From: Methylosinus sp. LW4
GTDB lineage: Bacteria > Pseudomonadota > Alphaproteobacteria > Rhizobiales > Beijerinckiaceae
Assembly (NCBI RefSeq): GCF_000379125.1
Contig: NZ_KB900626.1
Coordinates: forward strand, 3,658,024 to 3,722,023
DNA length: 64,000 nt
Direction of reading: 5' to 3'
Positions 49,777-57,694 of this stretch are shown in pieces. Position 1 is the first letter of the stretch, and each line of letters starts with the position of its first letter. Below the pieces are notes generated by a model. That model was not told where the DNA came from and ran no database searches. It worked only from the letters and a program-made list of their open reading frames with translations. The translations under genes were made by a program, and so were the position numbers.

Positions 49777-50901
49777 ATGCATGCGACGCCCGCACAGCTG
49801 AAGATGATCGTCGAATCCGCCTTCGCCGCGCGCTTTCTGATCGCCGACGATCGCATCCTCTATGTCAATCGCGCGACCGAGGACATGTTCGGCTATTCGG
49901 CCGAGGAGCTCGTCGGCCACACTGTCGATATGCTGCTGCCGGATGAGGTGCGAGTCCGTCACCCAGGCCTGCGTGAGGAGTATTACAAGGCGCCGCGCCG
50001 CATTCTGCTCGGCGTCGACAGGGATGTTCGCGCGCGCAAGAAATCGGGCGTCGAATTTCCCATTCATCTCGGCCTCGCGCCGATCCTCGAGGACGGACGT
50101 CTCTACGTCGCCGTGACGGTGTTCGATATCTCGCATCACAAGGAGATCGAGCGTCAGCTCGTCGAGCGCGCCGAGGAGCTTCAGCTCGCCAATGAGCGTC
50201 TGGCGCGTTTCGCCTATATCGCCTCGCATGATCTGCAGGAGCCGCTGCGCAAGATCGCAACCTTCGCCGATATCGTCACCGCCTCGATCGCCAAGGGCGA
50301 TCTCGTGGAGGCCGCGCATGCGGGCGAAGTGGCGCGCGCCTCGGCGCTGCGCGCGCGCCAGCTTGTCGACGGCCTGCTCGCCTTCTCGCGGCAGGTCTCG
50401 ACGCCGCCACGGCTGGAGACGCTGGACATTCGCCGAGAGATCGAGGCCGTCGTCTCGGATTTCTCCGAGCTGATCCGCCAGACGCAGGCGCAAATCGCCG
50501 TCGCCGTTCCGCCGGGCGTGCTGATAGAGGCGGACAAGCCGCAATTCGAGCGCTGCCTCTCGAGCTTGCTCTCCAATGCGATCAAATATCGCAAGCCCGG
50601 CCACACGCCGAATATTCGCTTCTTCCTTCGGCGCGAGCCGGAGCTCGCCCTTTCGGTCGCCGATGACGGCATAGGCTTCGAGCCGAAATACGCCGAGGCC
50701 ATATTCGAGCCGCTGCGCCGGCTCCACAGCTTCGCGCAATATCCCGGCGCGGGCGTCGGCCTCGCTCTGTGCAAATCCACATGCGAGCGCCATGGCTGGC
50801 GCATAGAGGCCGATTCGCAGCTCGGCGCCGGCGCGACATTCACCATGACCATTCCGCGCGGCGAAGCTCCAAAGGTTAGCCCTCTGAAAGCTTCAGCGTG
50901 A
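49777..50901 (+). CDS. PAS-domain soluble histidine kinase
   Basis: A 374-residue cytoplasmic kinase. A PAS domain at about 10-125 (FLIADDRILYVNRATEDMFG; PRRILLGVDRDVRARKKSGV) is followed by a DHp with IASHDLQEPLRKIATFADIV, the phytochrome-like HDLQEPL type, and a HATPase domain (LSSLLSNAIKYRKPG; VADDGIGFEPKYAEAIFEPL; GAGVGLALCKSTCERHGW). It lies 50 nt after the hybrid kinase and may be co-transcribed. The start is uncertain; ATG 49804 is an alternative. It overlaps the convergent ctlX end by 26 nt. Confidence 0.88.
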   Translation: MHATPAQLKMIVESAFAARFLIADDRILYVNRATEDMFGYSAEELVGHTVDMLLPDEVRVRHPGLREEYYKAPRRILLGVDRDVRARKKSGVEFPIHLGLAPILEDGRLYVAVTVFDISHHKEIERQLVERAEELQLANERLARFAYIASHDLQEPLRKIATFADIVTASIAKGDLVEAAHAGEVARASALRARQLVDGLLAFSRQVSTPPRLETLDIRREIEAVVSDFSELIRQTQAQIAVAVPPGVLIEADKPQFERCLSSLLSNAIKYRKPGHTPNIRFFLRREPELALSVADDGIGFEPKYAEAIFEPLRRLHSFAQYPGAGVGLALCKSTCERHGWRIEADSQLGAGATFTMTIPRGEAPKVSPLKASA

Positions 50902-51739
50902 GGCATTTGGCGGCGCCGCCCGCCTTCATGAACTCCGAGAGCGGCGTGACGACGGGCGCGAAGCCCGCCGCGCGCAAGCGCTGCTGCAGATGCGGCGAGG
51001 CGTCGTTCAGCGCGAGATCGCCATCGAGATCGACGGCGTTGCAGGCAAAGCGCATCGCATCCGCCTCGTCGATCTCTATGCGCTTCTCGCGCGGAACGAC
51101 CGTCTCGATCGCGGCGCGCGAGGCGGCGTCGAAAGCCGGCGGATAAAACATCAGCCAGCCGCCCGCGAGCGGGCAGAAGCAAGTGTCGAGGTGATAGAAG
51201 CGCGGATCGATCAGCCGCAAGCCGATCACGCGCCGCCCGACGATGCGCTCCAGCGCCGCCGGCGCCTCTTCGGCCGAGCGCATGCCATGGCCGCACCAGA
51301 CGACATCGGCGCCGCGATCGATGAGCGCGTCGCCCGCGCCCTCGAAGGGAACATGCTCCGGCCAGGCCGCGACGCGAAAGCCGCGCGCCTCGAAGAAGGC
51401 GCGAAACAAGGGCTCCTCCGGCCGCCGCTCCTCGGCGCGAAAGCGGCTCACCACAGCCGTTTCGCCGAGCACGAATCCGGCGTTGGCGGTGAACACCATA
51501 TCTGGCAGGCCCGCCGCCGGCGTGACCAGCTCCACCTCGGCGCTCTCGGCCACGAGCGCGCGCAGAGTCTGCCATTGCTCGCGCGCGAGCGTGCGCGCGG
51601 TGCGGCCGATCTGATGCTCCATCCAGGGATTGATGACATAGCGCACGTCGAAATCATCCGGCGCGCACATCAGCACGCGCTGGCGCCGCTCCTCGCGCGG
51701 CGCGCGCGCAGGCTCGAACATGGAATGCGGCTGCGTCAT
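50876..51739 (-). CDS. ctlX: Amidinotransferase-fold hydrolase, probable citrulline hydrolase CtlX
   Basis: A 287-residue guanidine-group-modifying enzyme of the DDAH/arginine deiminase superfamily. Visible are GLPDMVFTANAGFVLGETAV near 65 (substrate-loop Asp and Asn), YHLDTCFCPLAGGWLMFYPP near 180 (the catalytic His-containing part) and the C-terminal FMKAGGAAKCLTLKLSEG, with the catalytic Cys in the usual position. CtlX-type proteins cleave citrulline to ornithine. It is followed, in transcription order, by no further gene and preceded by rocD 97 nt upstream, which fits citrulline to ornithine to glutamate semialdehyde. An AAAGGA lies before ATG 51739. Dimethylarginine hydrolase activity is the main alternative. 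Confidence 0.82.
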   Translation of the reverse strand: MTQPHSMFEPARAPREERRQRVLMCAPDDFDVRYVINPWMEHQIGRTARTLAREQWQTLRALVAESAEVELVTPAAGLPDMVFTANAGFVLGETAVVSRFRAEERRPEEPLFRAFFEARGFRVAAWPEHVPFEGAGDALIDRGADVVWCGHGMRSAEEAPAALERIVGRRVIGLRLIDPRFYHLDTCFCPLAGGWLMFYPPAFDAASRAAIETVVPREKRIEIDEADAMRFACNAVDLDGDLALNDASPHLQQRLRAAGFAPVVTPLSEFMKAGGAAKCLTLKLSEG

Positions 51740-51836
51740 CGCGAGTCCTTTCGTTATCGCGAGTTCTTTCGTTTCCCGGCATGAAGACGGCGCCGAGACT
51801 GCTCCGTCCCGGCGCCGCAATGATGACAGGCGGCGA

Positions 51837-53069
51837 TCAGCTCGCCAGAGCGCGCTTGGCCGGACGCGCGCGCTCGACGAATTCGGCGAGCGTCTCCTCG
51901 AAGCGATCGAGCGCCCAATCCAAATCCTCGCGCGCGATGACGAGCGGCGGCGACAGGCGCACGACGCTGTGATGCGTCACAGTGGAGAGCACGCCCTTGT
52001 CGCAGAGGCTCTCGCAGACCTCGCGGCCGGTGGCGTAGCGCGGATCGATCTCGGCGCCCGCCCACAGGCCCTTGCCGCGCACGTCGCGCAGCGCGGGACT
52101 GTCGATGTTGCGCAGACGGCGCAGCATATGCTCGCCCAGGCTCGCGCTGCGCTCGACGAGCTTCTCGTCGCGCATCACATGCAGCGCCTCGAGCCCCACC
52201 GCCGCGGCGAGCGTGTTGCCGCCGAAGGTCGAGCCATGCGAGCCGGGCGTGAACATATCCATCAGCGCGCGCGTGCCGACGAAAGCGGACACCGGCAGCA
52301 CGCCGCCGCCGAGCGCCTTGCCGAGCATGACGCCATCGGGCTTCACATTCTCGTGCTGGAACGCGAACCAGGCGCCGGTGCGCCCGAGACCCGCCTGCAC
52401 CTCGTCCACGATCAGCAGCAGGCCGCGCGCGTCGCAGAGCGCGCGCAGGCCGGAGAGCCAGCCGACCGGCGGCACGATGACGCCCGCCTCGCCCTGCACG
52501 GGCTCGACCATTATCGCGACCGTGTCCGGCCCGATCGCCGCTTCTGTCGCGGCGAGATCGCCATAGGGAACCGCGCGAAAGCCGCCGCCATAGGGACCGA
52601 AATCGTCGCGATAGGCCGGCTCCGAGGAGAAGCCCACGATGGTCGTGGTGCGGCCGTGGAAATTGCCCTTGGCCACGATGATCTCGGGATTTTTCAGCCC
52701 ACGAACGCGGCGCCCGTAGCGGCGCGCCGCCTTGATCGCGGTCTCCACCGCTTCGGCGCCGGTGTTCATCGGCAGCGCGACATCGAGGCCGGTGAGATTG
52801 CACAGCTCGGTGAGGAAAGCGTCGAGACGATCGTCGTAATAGGCGCGCGACGGCACGGCGAGACGCTGCGCCTGCTCGGTGAGGACTTTCAGAATGCGCG
52901 GATGCGCATGGCCGTGGCTCACCGCGGAATAGGCGCTCATCATATCGACATAGCGGCGACCATTCACATCGAACAGAAAGGCGCCTTCGCCGCGCGAGAG
53001 CGTGATCGGAAGCGGCGCGTAATTGCGCGCGCGATGCGGATTGTCGACGGACTTGACGTTGGCGTTCAT
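51837..53069 (-). CDS. rocD: Ornithine aminotransferase
   Basis: A 410-residue class III PLP aminotransferase that turns ornithine and 2-oxoglutarate into glutamate semialdehyde and glutamate. Features: NYAPLPITLSRGEGAFLFDV, MNTGAEAVETAIKAARRYG near 105, GNFHGRTTTIVGFSSEPAYR near 140, LLIVDEVQAGLGRTGAWFAF near 225 and the PLP lysine in KPDGVMLGKALGGGVLPVSA near 255. All match RocD rather than acetylornithine aminotransferases. ATG at 53069 gives the standard N-terminus; the longer frame is noise. It is divergent from the lysine-type dehydrogenase gene across a 216-nt gap holding a palindrome. Confidence 0.92.
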   Translation of the reverse strand: MNANVKSVDNPHRARNYAPLPITLSRGEGAFLFDVNGRRYVDMMSAYSAVSHGHAHPRILKVLTEQAQRLAVPSRAYYDDRLDAFLTELCNLTGLDVALPMNTGAEAVETAIKAARRYGRRVRGLKNPEIIVAKGNFHGRTTTIVGFSSEPAYRDDFGPYGGGFRAVPYGDLAATEAAIGPDTVAIMVEPVQGEAGVIVPPVGWLSGLRALCDARGLLLIVDEVQAGLGRTGAWFAFQHENVKPDGVMLGKALGGGVLPVSAFVGTRALMDMFTPGSHGSTFGGNTLAAAVGLEALHVMRDEKLVERSASLGEHMLRRLRNIDSPALRDVRGKGLWAGAEIDPRYATGREVCESLCDKGVLSTVTHHSVVRLSPPLVIAREDLDWALDRFEETLAEFVERARPAKRALAS

Positions 53070-53235
53070 GAACGAATGACCTCGCTGCTTCGTTATGTGG
53101 GCGTCGCCTCGACGATTTGCATCAGTGCGGGCGATCGGCGGCTCACGGGACGCGAAGCCTCGGCGAGCCAGTCTCTCGTGGAGCGCGTCGTTACGCCGCT
53201 CCGACGTTCGCGTTGCAAATACATCGAACACGAGC

Positions 53236-53252
53236 TATTTGCGAGACAAATA
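53236..53252. promoter_or_regulatory. Palindromic operator candidate between rocD and the ALDH gene
   Basis: TATTTG-CGAGA-CAAATA is a perfect inverted repeat with 6-bp arms inside an AT-rich patch, 34 nt before the ALDH start. Lrp/AsnC-family regulators, which often control amino-acid catabolism, bind sites of this general shape, but the regulator is not in the window. Confidence 0.45.
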
Positions 53253-53285
53253 AAGCAGCAAAACGGCGAGATGGGAAGCACAGCT

Positions 53286-54818
53286 ATGGAATCATGTGCA
53301 ACAACCAACGATATCGCAGCGAGAGCTGAAGAGCTGCTCTTTCGAATTACTGTTCCGTCCGCGCTATTCCGTGATGGGAATTTGCTAGTGCGAACGCCGA
53401 TTACCGGCGAAGTCATCGCCAGAGCAAAAACAAAAGACAGCGATGCTTTAGATTTGGCGATCGGCGAGGCCGACGCCGCCTATCGCAAATGGCGCAATAT
53501 TCCGGCGCCGCGGCGTGGCGAATTGGTGCGCCTTTTCGGCGAGGAATTGCGCTCGGCGAAGAATGAGCTCGCCGAGCTCATCACGATAGAGGCCGGCAAG
53601 ATCGTCTCCGAAGCGCGCGGCGAGGTGCAGGAGATGATCGACATTTGCGACTATGCCGTCGGCCTGTCGCGCCAGCTCTACGGTCTCACGATCGCGACCG
53701 AGCGTCCCGGCCATCGCATGATGGAGACATGGCATCCGCTCGGCGTCGTCGGAATCATCTCCAGCTTCAATTTCCCGGTCGCCGTATGGGCCTGGAACGC
53801 CGCCATAGCGCTCGTCTGCGGCGACGCGCTGGTGTGGAAGCCGTCCGAAAAAACGCCGCTGACGGCGCTCGCCACCCACGCGCTGTTCGAGCGCGCGCTG
53901 GCGCGTTTCGGCGAGGCGCCCAAAGGACTCTCGGCGCTCGTCATCGGCGGGCGCGAGCTCGGCGAGAAGCTCGTCGACGATCGTCGCGTCGCGCTCGTCT
54001 CGGCGACCGGCTCGACCGCCATGGGCCGCGCTGTCGGGCCGCGGCTCGCGCAGCGCTTCGCGCGCTCCATTCTCGAGCTCGGCGGCAATAACGCCGCCAT
54101 CGTCTGTCCGTCGGCGCCGCTCGATCTCGCTGTCCGCGCCATCGCTTTCGCCGCCATGGGCACGGCCGGCCAGCGCTGCACCACGCTGCGCCGCCTCATC
54201 GTGCACGAATCCGTCTATGATCAGCTGATCGGAAGGCTCTCGCTCGCCTATGCCTCGGCGCCGGTCGGCGATCCGCGCGAGGGCAAGACGCTCATCGGCC
54301 CGCTCATCGACGGCGATTCCTATCGCGCCATGCGACACGCGCTGGACGAAGCCGCGACGATCGGCGGAAAAGTCTATGGCGGCCAGCGTCTGTTCGCGCA
54401 GGAGCGGCCGGACGCTTACTATGCGCGGCCGGCGCTGGTGGAGCTGGCCGAGCCGGCGCCGGTCTCGCGCCGCGAGACTTTCGCGCCTATCCTCTATGCG
54501 ATGAAATATCGCGAGCTGGACGAGGCGCTGCATATGCAGAACGATGTGAGCCATGGCTTGGCCTCGTCCATCTTCACCACCGATCTGCGCGAGGCGGAGC
54601 GTTTCCTCTCCGCGGAAGGGTCCGATTGCGGCATCGCCAATGTGAATATCGGCCCGTCCGGCGCCGAGATCGGCGGCGCCTTCGGCGGCGAGAAGGAAAC
54701 CGGCGGCGGCCGCGAGGCGGGCTCCGATTCCTGGAAGGCCTATATGCGCCGCGCCACCAACACGATCAATTATTCGAGCGCTCTGCCGCTCGCGCAGGGC
54801 GTCGTCTTCGACGTGTGA
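53286..54818 (+). CDS. amaB: ALDH7-type aldehyde dehydrogenase, probable L-aminoadipate-semialdehyde dehydrogenase
   Basis: A 510-residue NAD(P)-dependent dehydrogenase. Motifs: MMETWHPLGVVGIISSFNFP near 145, SATGSTAMGRAVGP near 238, catalytic Glu in ILELGGNNAAIVCP near 261 and catalytic Cys in AAMGTAGQRCTTLRRLIVHE near 295. The C-terminus GPSGAEIGGAFGGEKETGGG with GSDSWKAYMRR is the ALDH7/antiquitin signature. This family oxidises aminoadipate semialdehyde in lysine catabolism. The next gene, hglS, acts later in the same path. The first 57 codons are clearly richer in A/T than the rest. ATG 53271 (MGSTAMES) is an alternative start. Confidence 0.85.
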   Translation: MESCATTNDIAARAEELLFRITVPSALFRDGNLLVRTPITGEVIARAKTKDSDALDLAIGEADAAYRKWRNIPAPRRGELVRLFGEELRSAKNELAELITIEAGKIVSEARGEVQEMIDICDYAVGLSRQLYGLTIATERPGHRMMETWHPLGVVGIISSFNFPVAVWAWNAAIALVCGDALVWKPSEKTPLTALATHALFERALARFGEAPKGLSALVIGGRELGEKLVDDRRVALVSATGSTAMGRAVGPRLAQRFARSILELGGNNAAIVCPSAPLDLAVRAIAFAAMGTAGQRCTTLRRLIVHESVYDQLIGRLSLAYASAPVGDPREGKTLIGPLIDGDSYRAMRHALDEAATIGGKVYGGQRLFAQERPDAYYARPALVELAEPAPVSRRETFAPILYAMKYRELDEALHMQNDVSHGLASSIFTTDLREAERFLSAEGSDCGIANVNIGPSGAEIGGAFGGEKETGGGREAGSDSWKAYMRRATNTINYSSALPLAQGVVFDV

Positions 54819-54850
54819 CGCATCCGCCGATCGATCTCGAGGAGTCCGAC

Positions 54851-56239
54851 ATGACCGAGACCCATGTTCCCGCCGATACGATCCGCTCGATCTTCTCCGC
54901 GGCGATGACGCAAATGTATCGCGACGAGGTGCCGCGCTATCAGGAGATGACGCGCGTCGTCGGCGAGATCGACGGCGAGGCGCTGGCGCGCGATCCTGCG
55001 CTGGAGGCGCGGCTGCGCCGCTCCGGCGCATTCGATCTCATCGGAGTCGAGCGCCACGGCGCCATTCGCGTCGGACGGCCGGAAGAGCTCGCGGGATTGC
55101 GGCGGCTCTTCGCCGTCATGGGCATGTATCCGGTCGGCTATTACGATCTCACGCCCGCCGGCGTGCCGGTGCATTCCACATGCTTTCGGCCTGTCGAGAC
55201 GGAGTCGATCAGGCGCTGTCCTTTCCGCATCTTCACCTCGCTTTTGCGTCCCGAGCTGATCGAGGGCGAGGATCTGCGCCGCGAGGCGCAGGAGATTCTC
55301 GCGCGTCGGCGCATCTTCACGCCGCGTTGCCTGCATCTCATCGAGATCTTCGAGGCCAATGGCGGGCTCGGCGAAGCGCTGGCGATCGAGTTCGTGCATG
55401 AGGCGTTGCATACGTTTCGCTGGCGCGGCGAGGCCACCGTCACCGCCGGCGTCTATGAGGCCTATCGCAAGGCGCATCCGCTCGTCGCCGACGTCGTCTG
55501 CTTCCACGGTCCGCACATCAATCATCTGACGCTGCCGACGCTCGACATAGACGCTGCGCAGAAGGCGCTCGCCGAGCGCGGGCTCGATCCGAAATCCATC
55601 GTCGAAGGCCCGCCGCGACGCCAATTTCCGATTCTGCTGCGCCAGACGAGCTTCAAGGCCATCGCCGAGCCGGTGCGCTTCGCGGGACGCGACGAAGCGC
55701 GCGGCGAGCATCGCGCGCGCTTCGGCGAGATCGAGCAGCGCGGCGCCGCGCTCACGGCGAAGGGCCGCGCGCTCTATGACCGATTGCTCGCCGAGACGCT
55801 CGCCGCCAATCCGCCGCGCGATGGCGCGATCAACGATTATCGAGCCGAGCTGGAGCGCCGCTTCTCCGCCTTTCCCGATGACGCCGCGACAGTGCGCGCG
55901 CAGGGCCTCGCCTTCTTCCGCTATGCGCCGGGCGATAAGCGCGCGGCCGGATCCAGCGATGTCGAGACTCTGCTGCGCGAAGGCGCGCTCGTCGCGGAGC
56001 CGATCACCTATGAAGATTTTCTGCCGGTGAGCGCGGCCGGAATCTTCCAGTCCAATCTTGGAGAGGGTGGACGCCGCGAGCTATCGGCCTCGGCCAATCG
56101 CGACGCGTTCGAGCATGCGCTCGGAACGAAGGTCGCCGATGAGACGGCGATTTACGCGCATGAGGAAAAAAGCTCACTGGAGCGGGCGCTCGAAGCGCTC
56201 GCGCGGCGATCACCAATGGCCGAGAATGCAGGCCGATAG
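54851..56239 (+). CDS. hglS: 2-oxoadipate dioxygenase/decarboxylase (DUF1338, HglS/YdcJ type)
   Basis: A 462-residue Fe(II) enzyme converting 2-oxoadipate to D-2-hydroxyglutarate in lysine catabolism, as shown for the Pseudomonas putida homologue. Family blocks are YPVGYYDLTPAGVPVHSTCF near residue 95 (metal-site His), ESIRRCPFRIFTSLLRPELI, EFVHEALHTFRWRGEATVTA near 195, GPHINHLTLPTLDID near 225 and the C-terminal YEDFLPVSAAGIFQSNLG (substrate-gate region, then the metal-site end). GAGGAG precedes the ATG, 32 nt after the dehydrogenase gene. Its end overlaps the convergent PAP2 gene by 30 nt. Confidence 0.9.
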   Translation: MTETHVPADTIRSIFSAAMTQMYRDEVPRYQEMTRVVGEIDGEALARDPALEARLRRSGAFDLIGVERHGAIRVGRPEELAGLRRLFAVMGMYPVGYYDLTPAGVPVHSTCFRPVETESIRRCPFRIFTSLLRPELIEGEDLRREAQEILARRRIFTPRCLHLIEIFEANGGLGEALAIEFVHEALHTFRWRGEATVTAGVYEAYRKAHPLVADVVCFHGPHINHLTLPTLDIDAAQKALAERGLDPKSIVEGPPRRQFPILLRQTSFKAIAEPVRFAGRDEARGEHRARFGEIEQRGAALTAKGRALYDRLLAETLAANPPRDGAINDYRAELERRFSAFPDDAATVRAQGLAFFRYAPGDKRAAGSSDVETLLREGALVAEPITYEDFLPVSAAGIFQSNLGEGGRRELSASANRDAFEHALGTKVADETAIYAHEEKSSLERALEALARRSPMAENAGR

Positions 56240-56803
56240 CGGATAGCCCATGGCGAGGCCGAGCGTCACGCCGCCGAGCACATCGCTGGGATAGTGATGC
56301 GCGGTGGCGATGCGCGACCACGCCATGGAGAGCGCGAGCGCAGCGGCGGAAGCGGCGGCCGAAGGCCAAGCGAGAACGATGGGCGCCAGCACCCCGCTGA
56401 GCGTCATCATATGGCCGCTCGGAAAGGAATGCTCGTCGAGTATCTTCAGCAGCGACGTCAGCCGCGGATCGACATGAAACGGGCGCTTGCGTCCGATGCG
56501 CTTCTTGATGAGCGGAAACAGCGTGTGCAGCAGCGCGGCGTTGAGTCCGCCGAGCGCGATCACCGGCCAGGCATCGCGCCCGGCGAGGCAGAAGATCGCC
56601 GCCGCGAGGATGGGATAGATCCATCCATTGCCGAGCTTGCTGATCGTGATCGCGAGCATTCGGCCCAGCGTGAATTGCGTGGAGCGCGCTACGAAATGCA
56701 CGCCCGCGAGATCGGCGCGCAGCAGGCGCTCGCGCCAGAGGAGCAGCGTCTCGGCGAGAACGAGACGTTCGAGTGAGAGGCGGCGGTTCGAAGCGAGCAG
56801 CAT
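56210..56803 (-). CDS. PAP2-family membrane phosphatase
   Basis: A 197-residue membrane protein with the three acid phosphatase motifs: KKRIGRKRPF (KX6RP), FPSGHMMTLSG (PSGH) and SRIATAHHYPSDVLGG (SRX5HX3D). Hydrophobic helices lie around these. It probably hydrolyses lipid phosphates such as undecaprenyl- or phosphatidyl-phosphate at the membrane. The start is set at ATG 56803 since longer frames use TTG. No operon partner. The region from here to 57079 (276 nt) holds no recognisable gene. Confidence 0.88.
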   Translation of the reverse strand: MLLASNRRLSLERLVLAETLLLWRERLLRADLAGVHFVARSTQFTLGRMLAITISKLGNGWIYPILAAAIFCLAGRDAWPVIALGGLNAALLHTLFPLIKKRIGRKRPFHVDPRLTSLLKILDEHSFPSGHMMTLSGVLAPIVLAWPSAAASAAALALSMAWSRIATAHHYPSDVLGGVTLGLAMGYPLSACILGHW

Positions 56804-57079
56804 GGCGAGAAAGCTAGGCGCCGCGTGCTGCCGTTTCGTGACACATGAACGACGTTTCGATTGCAACGCGCGCCGCGAACGTCACATCATTGTCAATCAT
56901 GCACGGAGCGTGCGTGCGCAGAAAGGGATAGATCGCGAGCTTCGGCGCAGCGCCTCGCGCGAGGAAATTTTTTGCGCGGCCCACCGAAGCGAAAGGCCGC
57001 GCCGCTCTCCGCCCGTCACATTTTATTCACAGTCCCAGAGCGATCTCTCGCCCGGCCTGAGCCGAAGCGCGAGGGCCCG

Positions 57080-57319
57080 CTATTTGCGCCGCGTCCCTAC
57101 CTTGGCCGTCGCCGCGCTCGCCGGCTCCGGCTCGAAAAGGAAATAACGCCCGCCGAGCGCGCCTTCGAATGGCCTGCCGTCGCCAGACCGTCGCAATTCG
57201 AAATGGACCACCGTGTTCGGCACGAGCACGCGAAGCGTCGTCTCGGAGCGCGCCTCGATGGAGACCTGCAGCGGCTCTTCCGCACGGTCGACGTCGGTCA
57301 GCCAGATCAGCCTTTCCAT
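57080..57319 (-). CDS. Small conserved-looking protein divergent from mxaF, unknown function
   Basis: A 79-residue ORF with AAGGA 5 nt before ATG 57319 and good codon use. The sequence begins MERLIWLTDVDRAEEPLQVS and reads as a short beta-rich domain (LRVLVPNTVVHFELRR; GGRYFLFEPE) with a basic tail. No signal or membrane helix. It is transcribed away from mxaF, sharing a 375-nt divergent region, but there is no sign it belongs to the mxa pathway. I do not recognise the family. Confidence 0.6.
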   Translation of the reverse strand: MERLIWLTDVDRAEEPLQVSIEARSETTLRVLVPNTVVHFELRRSGDGRPFEGALGGRYFLFEPEPASAATAKVGTRRK

Positions 57320-57491
57320 ATCGGTCCTTCCGCAATCCGCTCGCTCTCTAGAACCGACGATTAAGGCGCCGCCAGTTTGGCGACATCTGGGCGCGACTGC
57401 GGCCTCGGCAGGACGTCTCGCCCGAGCCGGTCGTGAGGAAGACGCCACATCGATGCCGAATCTTCCCGCGTCAGATTACCGACAAATCATA

Positions 57492-57521
57492 CAGACAGAG
57501 GCGCGGCCGAAAACCTATATC
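57492..57521 (+). promoter_or_regulatory. Candidate promoter of the mxa operon
   Basis: CAGACA (57492-57497), 18 nt, TATATC (57516-57521). This resembles the methylotroph mxaF promoter type (AAGACA-like -35 with an 18-nt spacer). It predicts a leader of about 165 nt before mxaF ATG 57695, and long mxaF leaders are known in other methylotrophs. The rest of the 375-nt stretch 57320-57694 holds no other clear gene; short ORFs in the leader look like noise. It is a motif-based guess without mapping data. Confidence 0.5.
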
Positions 57522-57694
57522 TCGCCGGCCCCGCCCTCCGCTTTTTCGCGGTGATCATGTGGCGACGACGTCGAGGACGAGGGCCGACAAACAAAGACAT
57601 GGCTCGAGAGATCGCGAGCCGATGCTTCACGAGGCGACATCTCCATTCCGCTCTGCGATCCGCCGGGCGATGGCTGTTGCAGGAGGACTCGTCG

